From Thermoplasmatales archaeon ex4484_36 (GTDB lineage Archaea > Thermoplasmatota > Penumbrarchaeia > Penumbrarchaeales > EX4484-36): a stretch of 13,413 bases of DNA. The notes under the pieces are model-generated. The model made no database searches and was not told the DNA's origin. It saw nothing but the letters and a program-made list of their open reading frames with translations. Below, in pieces: positions 1 to 9,721 of this stretch (position 1 is the stretch's first letter; the number at the start of each line of letters is the position of its first letter). Both the position numbers and the translations under genes were made by a program. The DNA lies in assembly GCA_002254765.1 (NCBI GenBank), contig NJDV01000032.1, forward strand, positions 1-13,413. The letters are read 5' to 3'.

Positions 1-383
1 TTCTTCGCCTTTTTCTCTTCTTTTTTCTTGATTGTAATGTCCAGGACACCGTTGTTGTACTTTGCCTCGATGTTCTCCGGGTCTGCGTAGTCGGGGAGGG
101 GGATCTCTTTATAATATTTCCTGATCCCCGTGTCCACAGTGACTATCAAAGAAGAGTCCACAAGCTCCATATTTATGTCTTCTTTCTCCACTCCAGGAAG
201 CTCCATAGTGATGTAGATATTCCTCTCATCCTCCATGACGTCTGTGAAGGGTTCTCTGACCCCTTCTGAAACCTTCTCTGCCTGAGGAACCGTTCCCATG
301 TCATTGATAATCCTCTGGAACTTCCTCATCTCCTTCTCGAAATCATCTCCGAAGAAATCATCCTCTTTGTCCGTCACGCCCAT
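1..383 (-). CDS. Hsp20/alpha-crystallin small heat-shock protein (3' end beyond window)
   Basis: Small heat-shock protein, an ATP-independent holdase that binds unfolding proteins in the cytoplasm. About 127 residues are visible and the C-terminus runs off the left edge. The N-terminal arm is short and acidic (residues 1-40). The alpha-crystallin domain starts near residue 46 with FTDVMEDERNIYITMELPGV and carries the conserved KYNNGVLDITI strand near residues 107-117. Start chosen at ATG 383 because GGAGGTG lies just upstream, inside the 7-base gap after the preceding hsp20 stop. The close spacing implies co-transcription with that gene and VAT. Its C-terminal half resembles the upstream paralogue, including a 27-base identical stretch, so the two look like a tandem duplication, although this copy lacks the long N-terminal extension. 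Family call is firm; no IxI tail is visible because of the truncation. Confidence 0.93.
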   Translation of the reverse strand, partial: MGVTDKEDDFFGDDFEKEMRKFQRIINDMGTVPQAEKVSEGVREPFTDVMEDERNIYITMELPGVEKEDINMELVDSSLIVTVDTGIRKYYKEIPLPDYADPENIEAKYNNGVLDITIKKKEEKKAK

Positions 384-481
384 CACCTCCTCATTTGATA
401 GGTATCTTCTTGCCCTTTTTTCTCTTCACCGCTCTCTTCAGCGTTACCTCAAGCACACCGTTGTTGTACTTTGCCTCGATG
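46..481 (-). repeat. 27-base identical stretch shared by the two hsp20 genes (46-72 and 455-481)
   Basis: The two copies code for the same IEAKYNNGV segment of the alpha-crystallin domain. Identity at silent positions suggests recent duplication or gene conversion between the neighbouring paralogues. Confidence 0.8.
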
Positions 482-1107
482 GTATCAGGTTTTACCTTCT
501 CAGGAAGGGGCACCTCCTTGAAGTACTTTCTCCCGGATCTCTCCGCTTTGAGCACAAGGGTATCCTCTGTGGCCTCCAAGTCTATGTCCTTCTTTTCCAC
601 CCCGGGCAACTCGAAGGTGATGATGATTTTATCCTCATCCTCCATCACATCGGTTAGTGGCTCAAGAATGGAGGAGGGAAGCGCTCTGCCCTCCCCCGGG
701 GCCCCTAGTTCTGCCCGGAGTTGCCTCAGGAGAGAGGGGTCCCTCACGTTGCCGAACTCCTGCACGTGAGGCCTCCCATCAGGGCCTATTCTCATGGAGA
801 AGCCGTAGACGATTGGTCCCCCCTCCTCGGGAGGCTTAAGGCGCCCCTCCTGAGCGGCCCTCATCATCCAGTTCATCTCCTCCTCCATGCGCCTAAACTC
901 TCTCTCCATCCTTCTGCGCAGGTCGCTGAAGAGGTCGCCAAAAGGCTCCATGAACCGGCTCCCGAATCCCCATGGTCCGAAGTCCCAGAAGTCATCGTCG
1001 TGTATGCCCCAGAAAGGATACCTCCTCTCGCGGATTCTCCTCTCCGCTCTCTTCACATCCTCCTCATCCTTCTCTCTATCTCCTCTGAACGGGTTCCACT
1101 TTATCAT
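391..1107 (-). CDS. Hsp20/alpha-crystallin small heat-shock protein, long N-terminal form
   Basis: Cytoplasmic small heat-shock chaperone of 238 residues, longer than the usual 140-190. Residues 1-75 are highly charged with a Trp/Phe/Gly-rich patch (about 32-52: YPFW, DFWDFGPWGFG). Residues 98-120 contain PIVYGFSMRIGPDG and EFGNV, a segment I associate with archaeal Hsp20 proteins of this longer type. The alpha-crystallin domain begins near 149 (EPLTDVMEDEDKIIITFELPG) and ends with NNGVLEVTL. The C-terminus has the IPI form of the IxI motif used for oligomer assembly. ATG 1107 was chosen: GGAGGTG lies 9 bases upstream, and the nearer ATG at 1114 is out of frame. It starts 22 bases after the VAT stop and ends 7 bases before the next hsp20, so a VAT-hsp20-hsp20 transcript is likely. 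Confidence 0.95.
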   Translation of the reverse strand: MIKWNPFRGDREKDEEDVKRAERRIRERRYPFWGIHDDDFWDFGPWGFGSRFMEPFGDLFSDLRRRMEREFRRMEEEMNWMMRAAQEGRLKPPEEGGPIVYGFSMRIGPDGRPHVQEFGNVRDPSLLRQLRAELGAPGEGRALPSSILEPLTDVMEDEDKIIITFELPGVEKKDIDLEATEDTLVLKAERSGRKYFKEVPLPEKVKPDTIEAKYNNGVLEVTLKRAVKRKKGKKIPIK

Positions 1108-1129
1108 CTTCCATCACCTCCTTTCATTC

Positions 1130-2943
<1,814 letters not shown>

Positions 2944-2954
<11 letters not shown>

Positions 2955-3282
2955 AAGCTCTAGCTCCTCGGTCGGGGCGAAACGTATCTTCTTCGCCCAC
3001 TTGGCAGAGGGCAGAGCCCATCTGTACAGCGACGTAATCGTCTAAAGTGACGCCAGCGTTGTGCCGGGTTGAAGCATCCATTCTGATGATCCCCTTTCCC
3101 GTGTCCTCTGGGAGAGCAGGCCAAACCTTACCAACGGTGCGTCTGGATCCGGTGATAAAGATTATATCACCGGTCTTCAGACCGAGTTTCTCCATGACCT
3201 CTGGGTCCAACCTAACGAGACCCCTACCGATGTCGTTGCTTCTTGCCTCTGCCACCTTGACCTTGATTTCCTTTCCACTCAT
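2944..3282 (-). CDS. VAT N-domain fragment (Cdc48 double-psi barrel)
   Basis: This is the 112-codon open part of the VAT gene coding for the substrate/cofactor-binding N-domain. Residues 1-85 match the Cdc48/VAT N-terminal double-psi beta-barrel: [37 protein letters not shown], and [25 protein letters not shown]. The last 20 or so residues (after AVQ) are out-of-frame readthrough ending at a TGA at 2944. The real continuation ([17 protein letters not shown], the start of the Cdc48 domain 2 part) is in the next frame just upstream of 2954. Start ATG 3282 has GAGGAGGTG a few bases upstream. A TATA-like element with a palindrome lies at 3326-3338. Alone, this fragment could not act as an ATPase. 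Confidence 0.85.
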
Positions 3283-3325
3283 TCACTCACCTCCTCATGC
3301 AATCGTGAGCATGCTAAGACGGCAT

Positions 3326-3338
3326 TAACATGTTATAA
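3326..3338 (-). promoter_or_regulatory. Probable VAT-hsp20 promoter with a 10-bp perfect palindrome
   Basis: In the 99-base gap upstream of VAT, the minus strand reads CCTTATAACATGTTAATG, a TATA-like box about 50 bases before the VAT ATG. TAACATGTTA (3326-3335) is a perfect palindrome overlapping the box, a position that would suit a repressor blocking TBP. A second AT-rich candidate (CTTAAATAGG, about 3347-3356) lies further upstream. Box assignment is by eye. Confidence 0.45.
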
Positions 3339-3381
3339 GGAACTCCTATTTAAGGGTTTCGCCAGAGAAAGAGAAATGATA

Positions 3382-4104
3382 TCAGAGGCCCTCTATCATG
3401 TCTCTTGGAAGAATCCCGTCTACCAGCTCCTCCACCAGGGTCCGAATGGTCTCCTCTCGCATATCCAGCACCTTAGCTAACTCTTGCAAATCTTTTATTC
3501 CCTCCCACAGCATGTAGTAAAGAAGCTCCCTCTCCTGCCAGTCCCTCAGGTTCAGTTTCTCCTGCAAGGACTCCTTCAGGAGCTCGCCAATCCTGTCCTT
3601 CAGCGTAAGAAGTGCACTCCGGTACACTTCAATATCTCCGATCTCCCTCTCCACCTTCTGCATGAGCTCGGTGAGGGCCCTCTCCCTCTCCCCGGGGGCA
3701 GCCTTACCAGCCATTTCAATCTCACGTGAGACCTGAAGAAGTGCCTCTTTGACATCCTCTGGAAGGGGCAGCTTCTGAAGAGACCCCTTGAAGGTTATGA
3801 GGCGCTCATCGTAGAGGTTAGGGCCCACGTCCATAATGACGGTGTACCTCCCCTGAAGGACATAGAGTTTTCTAGGGGGGCCGCCAGAGTCGGAAGGGGC
3901 CGGGTAGGATCTTACCAGCCCTCCTTCTTCCAGGACTTTAAGATGGTTCATGACCACCTGCTGGGAGAGCCCCAGCTCCCTTGCGAGCTGAAGGGGATAA
4001 TTGGGTGAGATCGCCAGCTTCTGAAGTAGTTTTCGTCTTATGGGATTCTCAAGCAACGTTATGGCGGTCGAGAGGTCCATGGTTTCCTCTGTGTCCTCAG
4101 GCAT
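3382..4104 (-). CDS. Phr-like ArsR-type winged-helix heat-shock regulator
   Basis: A 240-residue DNA-binding regulator. The N-terminal winged helix spans about residues 8-80: LLENPIRRKLLQKL, then LARELGLSQQVVMNHLKVLE (recognition helix) and a wing with GGPPRKLYVL. It is followed by a beta segment YTVIMDVGPNLYDERLITFKG and a long helical C-terminal region (85-240) suited to dimerization. This order resembles Pyrococcus Phr, which has a similar ETRRRIL / VLEHLRILEE helix pair, a PRKYY wing and a following LFGSEMYEAKG-type strand. Phr is known to repress hsp20, an AAA+ ATPase gene and itself; here the VAT and hsp20 genes follow directly. Start at ATG 4104 is preferred over the upstream ATG at 4176, which lies upstream of the TATA box at 4157-4166. 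Family is firm; the Phr role is inferred from resemblance and context. Confidence 0.82.
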   Translation of the reverse strand: MPEDTEETMDLSTAITLLENPIRRKLLQKLAISPNYPLQLARELGLSQQVVMNHLKVLEEGGLVRSYPAPSDSGGPPRKLYVLQGRYTVIMDVGPNLYDERLITFKGSLQKLPLPEDVKEALLQVSREIEMAGKAAPGERERALTELMQKVEREIGDIEVYRSALLTLKDRIGELLKESLQEKLNLRDWQERELLYYMLWEGIKDLQELAKVLDMREETIRTLVEELVDGILPRDMIEGL

Positions 4105-4145
4105 ATTCACACCACCTATACAAGCTGATATTGGCATTATTGATG

Positions 4146-4166
4146 TATACACTACGGTATATAAAC
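4146..4166 (-). promoter_or_regulatory. Regulator promoter with inverted repeat TATAC-N6-GTATA
   Basis: On the minus strand TTTATATACC (4157-4166) is a good TATA box about 55 bases before ATG 4104. Overlapping its downstream edge is the inverted repeat TATAC-N6-GTATA (4146-4161). This is the layout expected for autoregulation by an ArsR/Phr-type dimer. It also argues that the ATG at 4176, upstream of the box, is not the start. Operator role is inferred. Confidence 0.5.
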
Positions 4167-4198
4167 ATTCCCACAACTTAATGCTGGATGCGCAGCGC

Positions 4199-5017
4199 TC
4201 AAACGAGCTTCTCCTGGAAGCGTCTGTAGAAGTTGAGATCGAACTTCACGAATCTGGCGACGGCCTTGCTCTTTGTGAAGAGAAGGCTGTCGTGCTTGCT
4301 TATTTTAACCTGATAGGCGCCGTCTATCGCAAGCACTGCCTTTCTGCGCGGGTGTGCCACCTTCACAGTGATTACAGCGTGGTCGGGCAGAACAATGGGG
4401 CGTGAGGAAATTTTATATGGTGCGATAGGCACTAAGACCAGTGCGTTCACCCTTGGATCCAGAATGGGGCCGCCTGCACTCATGGCGTAGCAGGTGGACC
4501 CGGTGGGGGTGGAAATAATAAGGCCGTCAGCCCGTAGCAGTTCGGCCCAGTACATGTCTACATAGACCTCAAATTTCTGCATTTTAGATATGCTAGCGGT
4601 GTGCAGCACTGCTTCATTGGTGGCATCAGGAAGCCGCTCTCCGTTGAGAATAGTTTGAAGTTTTATGCGGTCCTCAATGACGTAGTTCCCCTCCCTGACA
4701 CGTTTTAAGGCCTCCTCCACGCTCTCAGGCCGCACGTCCGTCAAAAATCCCACCTCGCCCACATTCACGCCCAGGACGGGCGCTGGGTTCTTCTGAAGGG
4801 TCCTTAGGAGTGTTCCGTCCCCACCTACCGTAATTATAACATCAACATCCATCTCTTCCAGCGGCTGACTCGTGAGTCCCTGAAAGAACCTCCTTTCCTG
4901 AAGGGCCCCCTCTTCCAGAATGACCTCTTCCTCGGTCTCCTTCAGGAGTTCCACGATCTTTCGGGCCACGACGATGGCCTTCTTCTTACCGGTGTGAACT
5001 ACCAGTCCAAACCGCAT
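4199..5017 (-). CDS. nadK: NAD kinase (ATP/polyphosphate-NAD kinase)
   Basis: Phosphorylates NAD to NADP in the cytoplasm. The 272 residues match the NAD kinase family in length and order. Diagnostic motifs: GGDGT at 65-69 (phosphate binding and catalysis), GVNVGEVGFL at 83-92, NE at 134-135 in ATNEAVLH, and TPTGST at 170-175 followed by AMSAGGPI. The C-terminal beta domain (ISSRPIVLPD, LAIDGAY) completes the fold. ATG 5017 starts MRFGLVV; it is preceded by a GGGG-rich stretch and, further up, by a TATA box (5048-5062), so it probably has its own promoter in spite of lying downstream of the phosphatase gene on the same strand. In Methanocaldococcus jannaschii a single fused protein combines NAD kinase with an IMPase-family NADP phosphatase, which gives the adjacency meaning. 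Confidence 0.95.
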   Translation of the reverse strand: MRFGLVVHTGKKKAIVVARKIVELLKETEEEVILEEGALQERRFFQGLTSQPLEEMDVDVIITVGGDGTLLRTLQKNPAPVLGVNVGEVGFLTDVRPESVEEALKRVREGNYVIEDRIKLQTILNGERLPDATNEAVLHTASISKMQKFEVYVDMYWAELLRADGLIISTPTGSTCYAMSAGGPILDPRVNALVLVPIAPYKISSRPIVLPDHAVITVKVAHPRRKAVLAIDGAYQVKISKHDSLLFTKSKAVARFVKFDLNFYRRFQEKLV

Positions 5018-5047
5018 CCTGCCCCCCGGGGGATAATGTCCTTAACC

Positions 5048-5062
5048 CTTTATATTTATATT
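5048..5062 (-). promoter_or_regulatory. TATA box for NAD kinase
   Basis: The minus strand reads AATATAAATATAAAGG, a strong AT-rich archaeal TATA element with its centre about 38 bases upstream of ATG 5017. A start site about 25-27 bases downstream would give a leader of about 10 bases containing the GGGGGG run. The rest of the 198-base gap (about 5065-5215) holds no recognisable gene. Confidence 0.5.
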
Positions 5063-5164
5063 GATGAATGAGCAAGTGACCCAAGGGAAATTGAGAGATG
5101 CGGATCAGCGAAGAAGGATTCGACCGAACCCCATCGAGGATCATGCATGTAAAAGGGGATTTTA

Positions 5165-5214
5165 GGTGCCGGTTAAGAGATGCGGGAAAGCAGGGGTTTT
5201 CTCGGCGAGGCACC
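5165..5214. repeat. GGTGCC / GGCACC inverted repeat in the phosphatase-nadK gap
   Basis: GGTGCC at 5165-5170 and GGCACC at 5209-5214 are exact reverse complements with a 38-base interior. The arm nearer the phosphatase lies directly after its stop codon (5216). The interior does not fold into an obvious long stem, and it is not a tRNA. It could be part of a 3' end structure, or chance. Confidence 0.25.
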
Positions 5215-5215
5215 G

Positions 5216-6061
5216 CTACTCTTTTAGAACGTCATCAAGAGGGGGATAGAGGGTTTTCAAAAGAACCGGGTCGCCGACGGCCACAATGCACCGCCTCTCC
5301 GTTGGAGTGGCCCTCATTTTTGGTTTGTAGAGCATCTCCCCCTCAATGGCAAAAAGGACTCCACCAGCCTCTTTCAGAATCAGGGAAGAAGCAGCGATGT
5401 CAAAGGTCCTTATACCCGTTCCAAGTTGAACGAAAAGGTCAAGGGCACCCGCAGCAACCAGACACATTTCAAGAGCGGCGGAACCCAGGTAGCGTATCTT
5501 GCTTGCGGCCTTCAGGAAGCGAAGAGCCTCTTCTATATGGCCCCTGCCCACGAAAACGGAGAAGATGGCATCCTCCTCCCTATAGGGCCTAACCTCTATC
5601 CTCCTGCCATCCAGATAAGCGCCCCTCCCTTTGATCGCCCAGTATGTTCTCTCGGAGGGCAGCTCAAGCACTACCCCCACTTGGGTGGCCTCAAGCCAGT
5701 TCTCTCTCCTCTCCTCTCCTAGGGCTAAAGAAATGGAGTAGAAGGGGACGCCTCTTATGGCGTTGGAGGTGCCGTCTAAGGGATCAACTACCATAAGTTC
5801 GGGTTCCATGCCCCGGATATAACCTCTCTCCTCGCTCAGAACCGACCCCCGAAAGCCCTCTTCTTCTAGATATTTGAAAAGGAGATCCTCAGCCACCTTG
5901 TCAATACTATGGGTGTAGGTGCCGTCCACACCCTTCCCCACCACGTCCCCTCCTCCCCCATAGGGGAACCTCTTCAGGAGCTCCTCTCCTGTGCGGAGGG
6001 CCACTCTCTTCATCTTCTCCTGCGCCAACTCTGCATCGTCAAGCCACATTTTCTCAGCCAT
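5216..6061 (-). CDS. Inositol monophosphatase/FBPase-family phosphatase, possibly NADP phosphatase
   Basis: Metal-dependent sugar/nucleotide phosphatase of 281 residues. Motifs for the Mg-binding site are complete: SEERG with E77-E78, DPLDGTSNAI at 93-102 (D93 and D96), GSAALEMCLVAAG at 193-205, and D221 in RTFDIAASSLILKEAGG. The usual WDxAAG here reads FDIAAS. Archaeal members can act on inositol-1-phosphate, fructose-1,6-bisphosphate or NADP, and sequence alone does not settle which. The next gene downstream is NAD kinase, and the two activities are fused in M. jannaschii, so NADP phosphatase is a reasonable guess. ATG 6061 lies 7 bases after the GluRS stop, so it is probably co-transcribed with gltX. 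Family call is firm, substrate uncertain. Confidence 0.9.
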   Translation of the reverse strand: MAEKMWLDDAELAQEKMKRVALRTGEELLKRFPYGGGGDVVGKGVDGTYTHSIDKVAEDLLFKYLEEEGFRGSVLSEERGYIRGMEPELMVVDPLDGTSNAIRGVPFYSISLALGEERRENWLEATQVGVVLELPSERTYWAIKGRGAYLDGRRIEVRPYREEDAIFSVFVGRGHIEEALRFLKAASKIRYLGSAALEMCLVAAGALDLFVQLGTGIRTFDIAASSLILKEAGGVLFAIEGEMLYKPKMRATPTERRCIVAVGDPVLLKTLYPPLDDVLKE

Positions 6062-6068
6062 CCTCTCA

Positions 6069-7778
6069 TCAGGGGTGAGTGAAATATCCTATTAGCCCAC
6101 CTTCCGACCGTTCTATGCGGGCGAATCCGAACCTCTCAAACTGTACGACCTCCCCCATCTCTTTCTCTATCAATGGCTCCACAAGTCCCCTCTTTACCTC
6201 CCCATCCGGCATGTAAATGGTCATGGGAAGGGAATTAGGGGGGCACCACTCATATATCTTACCCCGCATACCTTGGGCATCCCCGGGGAGCGCTTTGAGA
6301 TATATAATACCCCTCTCTTCACCCACCAGTTCCGCGTTCGTGAGGTCTTTGAGTCTGAAAATCGTTGGGGGGATGAGCGTATCAACAGTCCGGCCTGAGA
6401 GGTATATCACTGAGCCCTCCCCCCCAGGGAGGGGAGAGGGTTTGAGATAATATTCTCTTCTTCCCCTCTCTAGGTGCTGAGGGTGTAGGGGGGCGGTGGA
6501 ACGCAGGGGCCTGTCGTGGTAGAGGAAGGCCTCTTTCGGTCTCTCCACAAAGAAGTAGCGATTGGCCACATCGTCTATTAGCGTCCTGTTTATCGAGTAA
6601 AGGTTCTGGAAGGATACAGTTATGTCGACGGGCTTGACACCCACCTCCACCCAGAATTGGCGGATAGCCTCGGGCCTGAACCCTCTTCTCTTTAAGGCCC
6701 GCAAGGTCCCCAGCCTCACATCGTCCCACCCCGAGTAGTTACCCTTTTCGATCTCCTCCCTTATGGTAGAGGTCTTAAGCTGCACATCGGGGATAGAAAC
6801 CAGCCCGTAGTGTATGAATATGGGGAGGGGCCACCCCATGTGCTTGTAGACGTACTCCTGCCGAAGCGTGTTGTTCAGATGGTCCTTTCCCCTCAGGATG
6901 TGGGTGCAACCCATCAAGTGATCGTCCACAGCTACGGAGAAGTTGTAGAGGGGATACACCCTGTAGCGATCACCTACTCGGGGGTGAGGCACGTCAACTA
7001 TCCTCAGGGCCGGGAAATCCCTTACAGCAGGGTTGGGGTGGGTAAGGTCGGTTTTGACCACCAATGTGGCCTCATTCTCACAGTAGACCCCTTCCAGCAT
7101 CTTCTCCCACTCTTCCATCTGAACCTCAACTGGCCTCTCCCTATGGGGGCAGGGGGTGCCTTTCAGCTTAAGTTTACGCCACTCCTCTGCGGGGCATGTG
7201 CAGACGTAGGCGGCTCCCCTCCCAATGAGCTCTCTTGCCACCTGGTAGTAAATCTCCATGCGCTCGGATTGTATGTACATCTTGTGAACCTCAACCCCCA
7301 GCCAGAGAAGATCCTCTAGGATCATGTCGTAAGCATCGGGGTCTATCCTACGTGGGTTGGTATCCTCAAGCCTTAAAATGAACCGCCCCTGGTAGAGCTT
7401 CGCATACTCATCGTTAAGTATTGCTGCCCTGCTGTGGCCCAGATGAAGGGGACCTGAGGGCCCGGGTGCGAAGCGCAGCACAACCCCCCCCTCTACGGCT
7501 CCTTCAAGAGGGGGCAGCACAGGGCTGGGGCTCTCCCTCTTTTCTTTTTGAAGACACTCTCCGGACTCCTCCAGGAACCTCTCCATCTCCTCAGGAGACA
7601 TCCTGTTAACCTCCCCAACCACCTCTTCCACAAGAGCCCGTATCGCGTTGGGGTCCTCTCGGGCCTCGGGAAAGATTGCATAGACTTTTCCCAGGACCGC
7701 TTTGGGAGAGGCTCGCCCCCCGTGCTGCAGTGCATTCTTCACCGCTAAAAGTTTTATTTCATCCCTCAACGATACCAC
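6069..7778 (-). CDS. gltX: Glutamyl-tRNA synthetase, archaeal type
   Basis: Charges tRNA-Glu (in archaea without GlnRS also tRNA-Gln, for later amidation). The 569 residues are full length for the archaeal/eukaryotic-like class. An N-terminal helical region (1-95) precedes the Rossmann catalytic domain with the HIGH-type motif HLGH at 112-115. A zinc-type cluster C193-x-C195 ... C210-P-H212 follows. RGKDHLNN near 296-303 and the KMSKS-equivalent LKTST at 334-338 complete the active site. The C-terminal part is the beta-barrel anticodon-binding region of archaeal GluRS/GlnRS rather than the bacterial helical domain. Start: GTG 7778 keeps the longest family-like N-terminus; TTG 7769, with AAAAGG about 12 bases upstream, is an alternative. 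A TATA box sits in the divergent region at 7816-7825. No frameshift is seen, unlike gyrB and gyrA next door. Confidence 0.95.
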   Translation of the reverse strand: MVSLRDEIKLLAVKNALQHGGRASPKAVLGKVYAIFPEAREDPNAIRALVEEVVGEVNRMSPEEMERFLEESGECLQKEKRESPSPVLPPLEGAVEGGVVLRFAPGPSGPLHLGHSRAAILNDEYAKLYQGRFILRLEDTNPRRIDPDAYDMILEDLLWLGVEVHKMYIQSERMEIYYQVARELIGRGAAYVCTCPAEEWRKLKLKGTPCPHRERPVEVQMEEWEKMLEGVYCENEATLVVKTDLTHPNPAVRDFPALRIVDVPHPRVGDRYRVYPLYNFSVAVDDHLMGCTHILRGKDHLNNTLRQEYVYKHMGWPLPIFIHYGLVSIPDVQLKTSTIREEIEKGNYSGWDDVRLGTLRALKRRGFRPEAIRQFWVEVGVKPVDITVSFQNLYSINRTLIDDVANRYFFVERPKEAFLYHDRPLRSTAPLHPQHLERGRREYYLKPSPLPGGEGSVIYLSGRTVDTLIPPTIFRLKDLTNAELVGEERGIIYLKALPGDAQGMRGKIYEWCPPNSLPMTIYMPDGEVKRGLVEPLIEKEMGEVVQFERFGFARIERSEGGLIGYFTHP

Positions 7779-7815
7779 ATCCTTTTGAAGGCGCAGCCCT
7801 ACACTATCGCAACGC

Positions 7816-7835
7816 CTATATAAAAGTATATATAG
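7816..7835. promoter_or_regulatory. AT-rich divergent promoter with CTATATA/TATATAG inverted repeat
   Basis: CTATATA (7816-7822) and TATATAG (7829-7835) form an inverted repeat with a 6-base spacer in the 140-base region between gltX (minus) and gyrB (plus). On the minus strand TTTTATATAGG is a TATA box about 40 bases before GTG 7778. On the plus strand AAGTATATATAG could serve gyrB, giving a leader of about 65 bases. The symmetry lets one element serve both directions. Confidence 0.5.
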
Positions 7836-7915
7836 CGAGATACCCTACCCAGCATGTCAAATGGAGGCTTTCTGAAGACACCCCCCATTAACCACGGTTA
7901 GAGGCACTAAGTTAA

Positions 7916-9157
<1,242 letters not shown>

Positions 9158-9159
9158 AT

Positions 9160-9705
9160 GTGGAGAAAGCCAGATTTGACAAGATCCTTTCAAACAAGGA
9201 GATAAGAACGATAATCACCGCACTAGGGTGCGGGATCGGGGACGAACTGGATCTAGACAAGTTGAGATACCACAAGATAATAATAATGACAGACGCCGAT
9301 GTGGACGGCGCCCATATAAGAACACTCCTCCTCACTTTCTTCTACAGATACCTCAGGGACATTATAACCGCTGGCTATCTCTATATCGCCCAGCCGCCCC
9401 TTTATCGGATAAGAGTGGGACGGGAGACCTTCTACGTTTACAGCGAGGAGGAGAAAGAGGAGCTCCTCCAGAGATATCCGGGCAAGAAGGTGGAGATACA
9501 GCGCTTCAAGGGCCTTGGAGAGATGAACCCCCAGCAACTGTGGGAAACCACAATGGACCCCCGCCGGAGGAAGCTCTACAGGGTGACCATAGAAGATGCC
9601 ATAATGGCAGACGAGCTTTTCACCCTCCTTATGGGCGATGCTGTTGAGCCCAGAAGGGAGTTCATACAGAAACACGCCAGAGAGGTGGCGGAGCTGGACG
9701 TCTGA
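9160..9705 (+). CDS. gyrB: DNA gyrase subunit B, C-terminal TOPRIM fragment
   Basis: Continuation of gyrB in the next frame; GTG 9160 is the valine of NVEK, and family-like sequence in this frame starts already at 9148 (KILNVEK). It contains the TOPRIM metal-binding DADVDGAHI near residues 45-53 and [15 protein letters not shown]. The tail then reads [22 protein letters not shown] in pieces ([16 protein letters not shown]) and ends EVAELDV, the usual C-terminus of non-enterobacterial GyrB. The first TOPRIM half with EGDSA is missing. It has no ribosome binding site of its own, so independent translation is unlikely. The stop lies 16 bases before gyrA, with the gyrA AAGGAGG site in the gap. 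Confidence 0.86.
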   Translation: MEKARFDKILSNKEIRTIITALGCGIGDELDLDKLRYHKIIIMTDADVDGAHIRTLLLTFFYRYLRDIITAGYLYIAQPPLYRIRVGRETFYVYSEEEKEELLQRYPGKKVEIQRFKGLGEMNPQQLWETTMDPRRRKLYRVTIEDAIMADELFTLLMGDAVEPRREFIQKHAREVAELDV

Positions 9706-9721
9706 CAGAACCTAAGGAGGC

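Noticed and set aside
5098..5160. tRNA-like sequence (GGATTCGACCGAACC) in the phosphatase-nadK gap
   Set aside because: The T-arm does not pair properly on either strand, and there is no anticodon arm or matching acceptor stem at the right distance.
6810..7319. 169-codon plus-strand open frame opposite gltX
   Set aside because: Antisense shadow of the intact GluRS gene; no motif or ribosome binding site.
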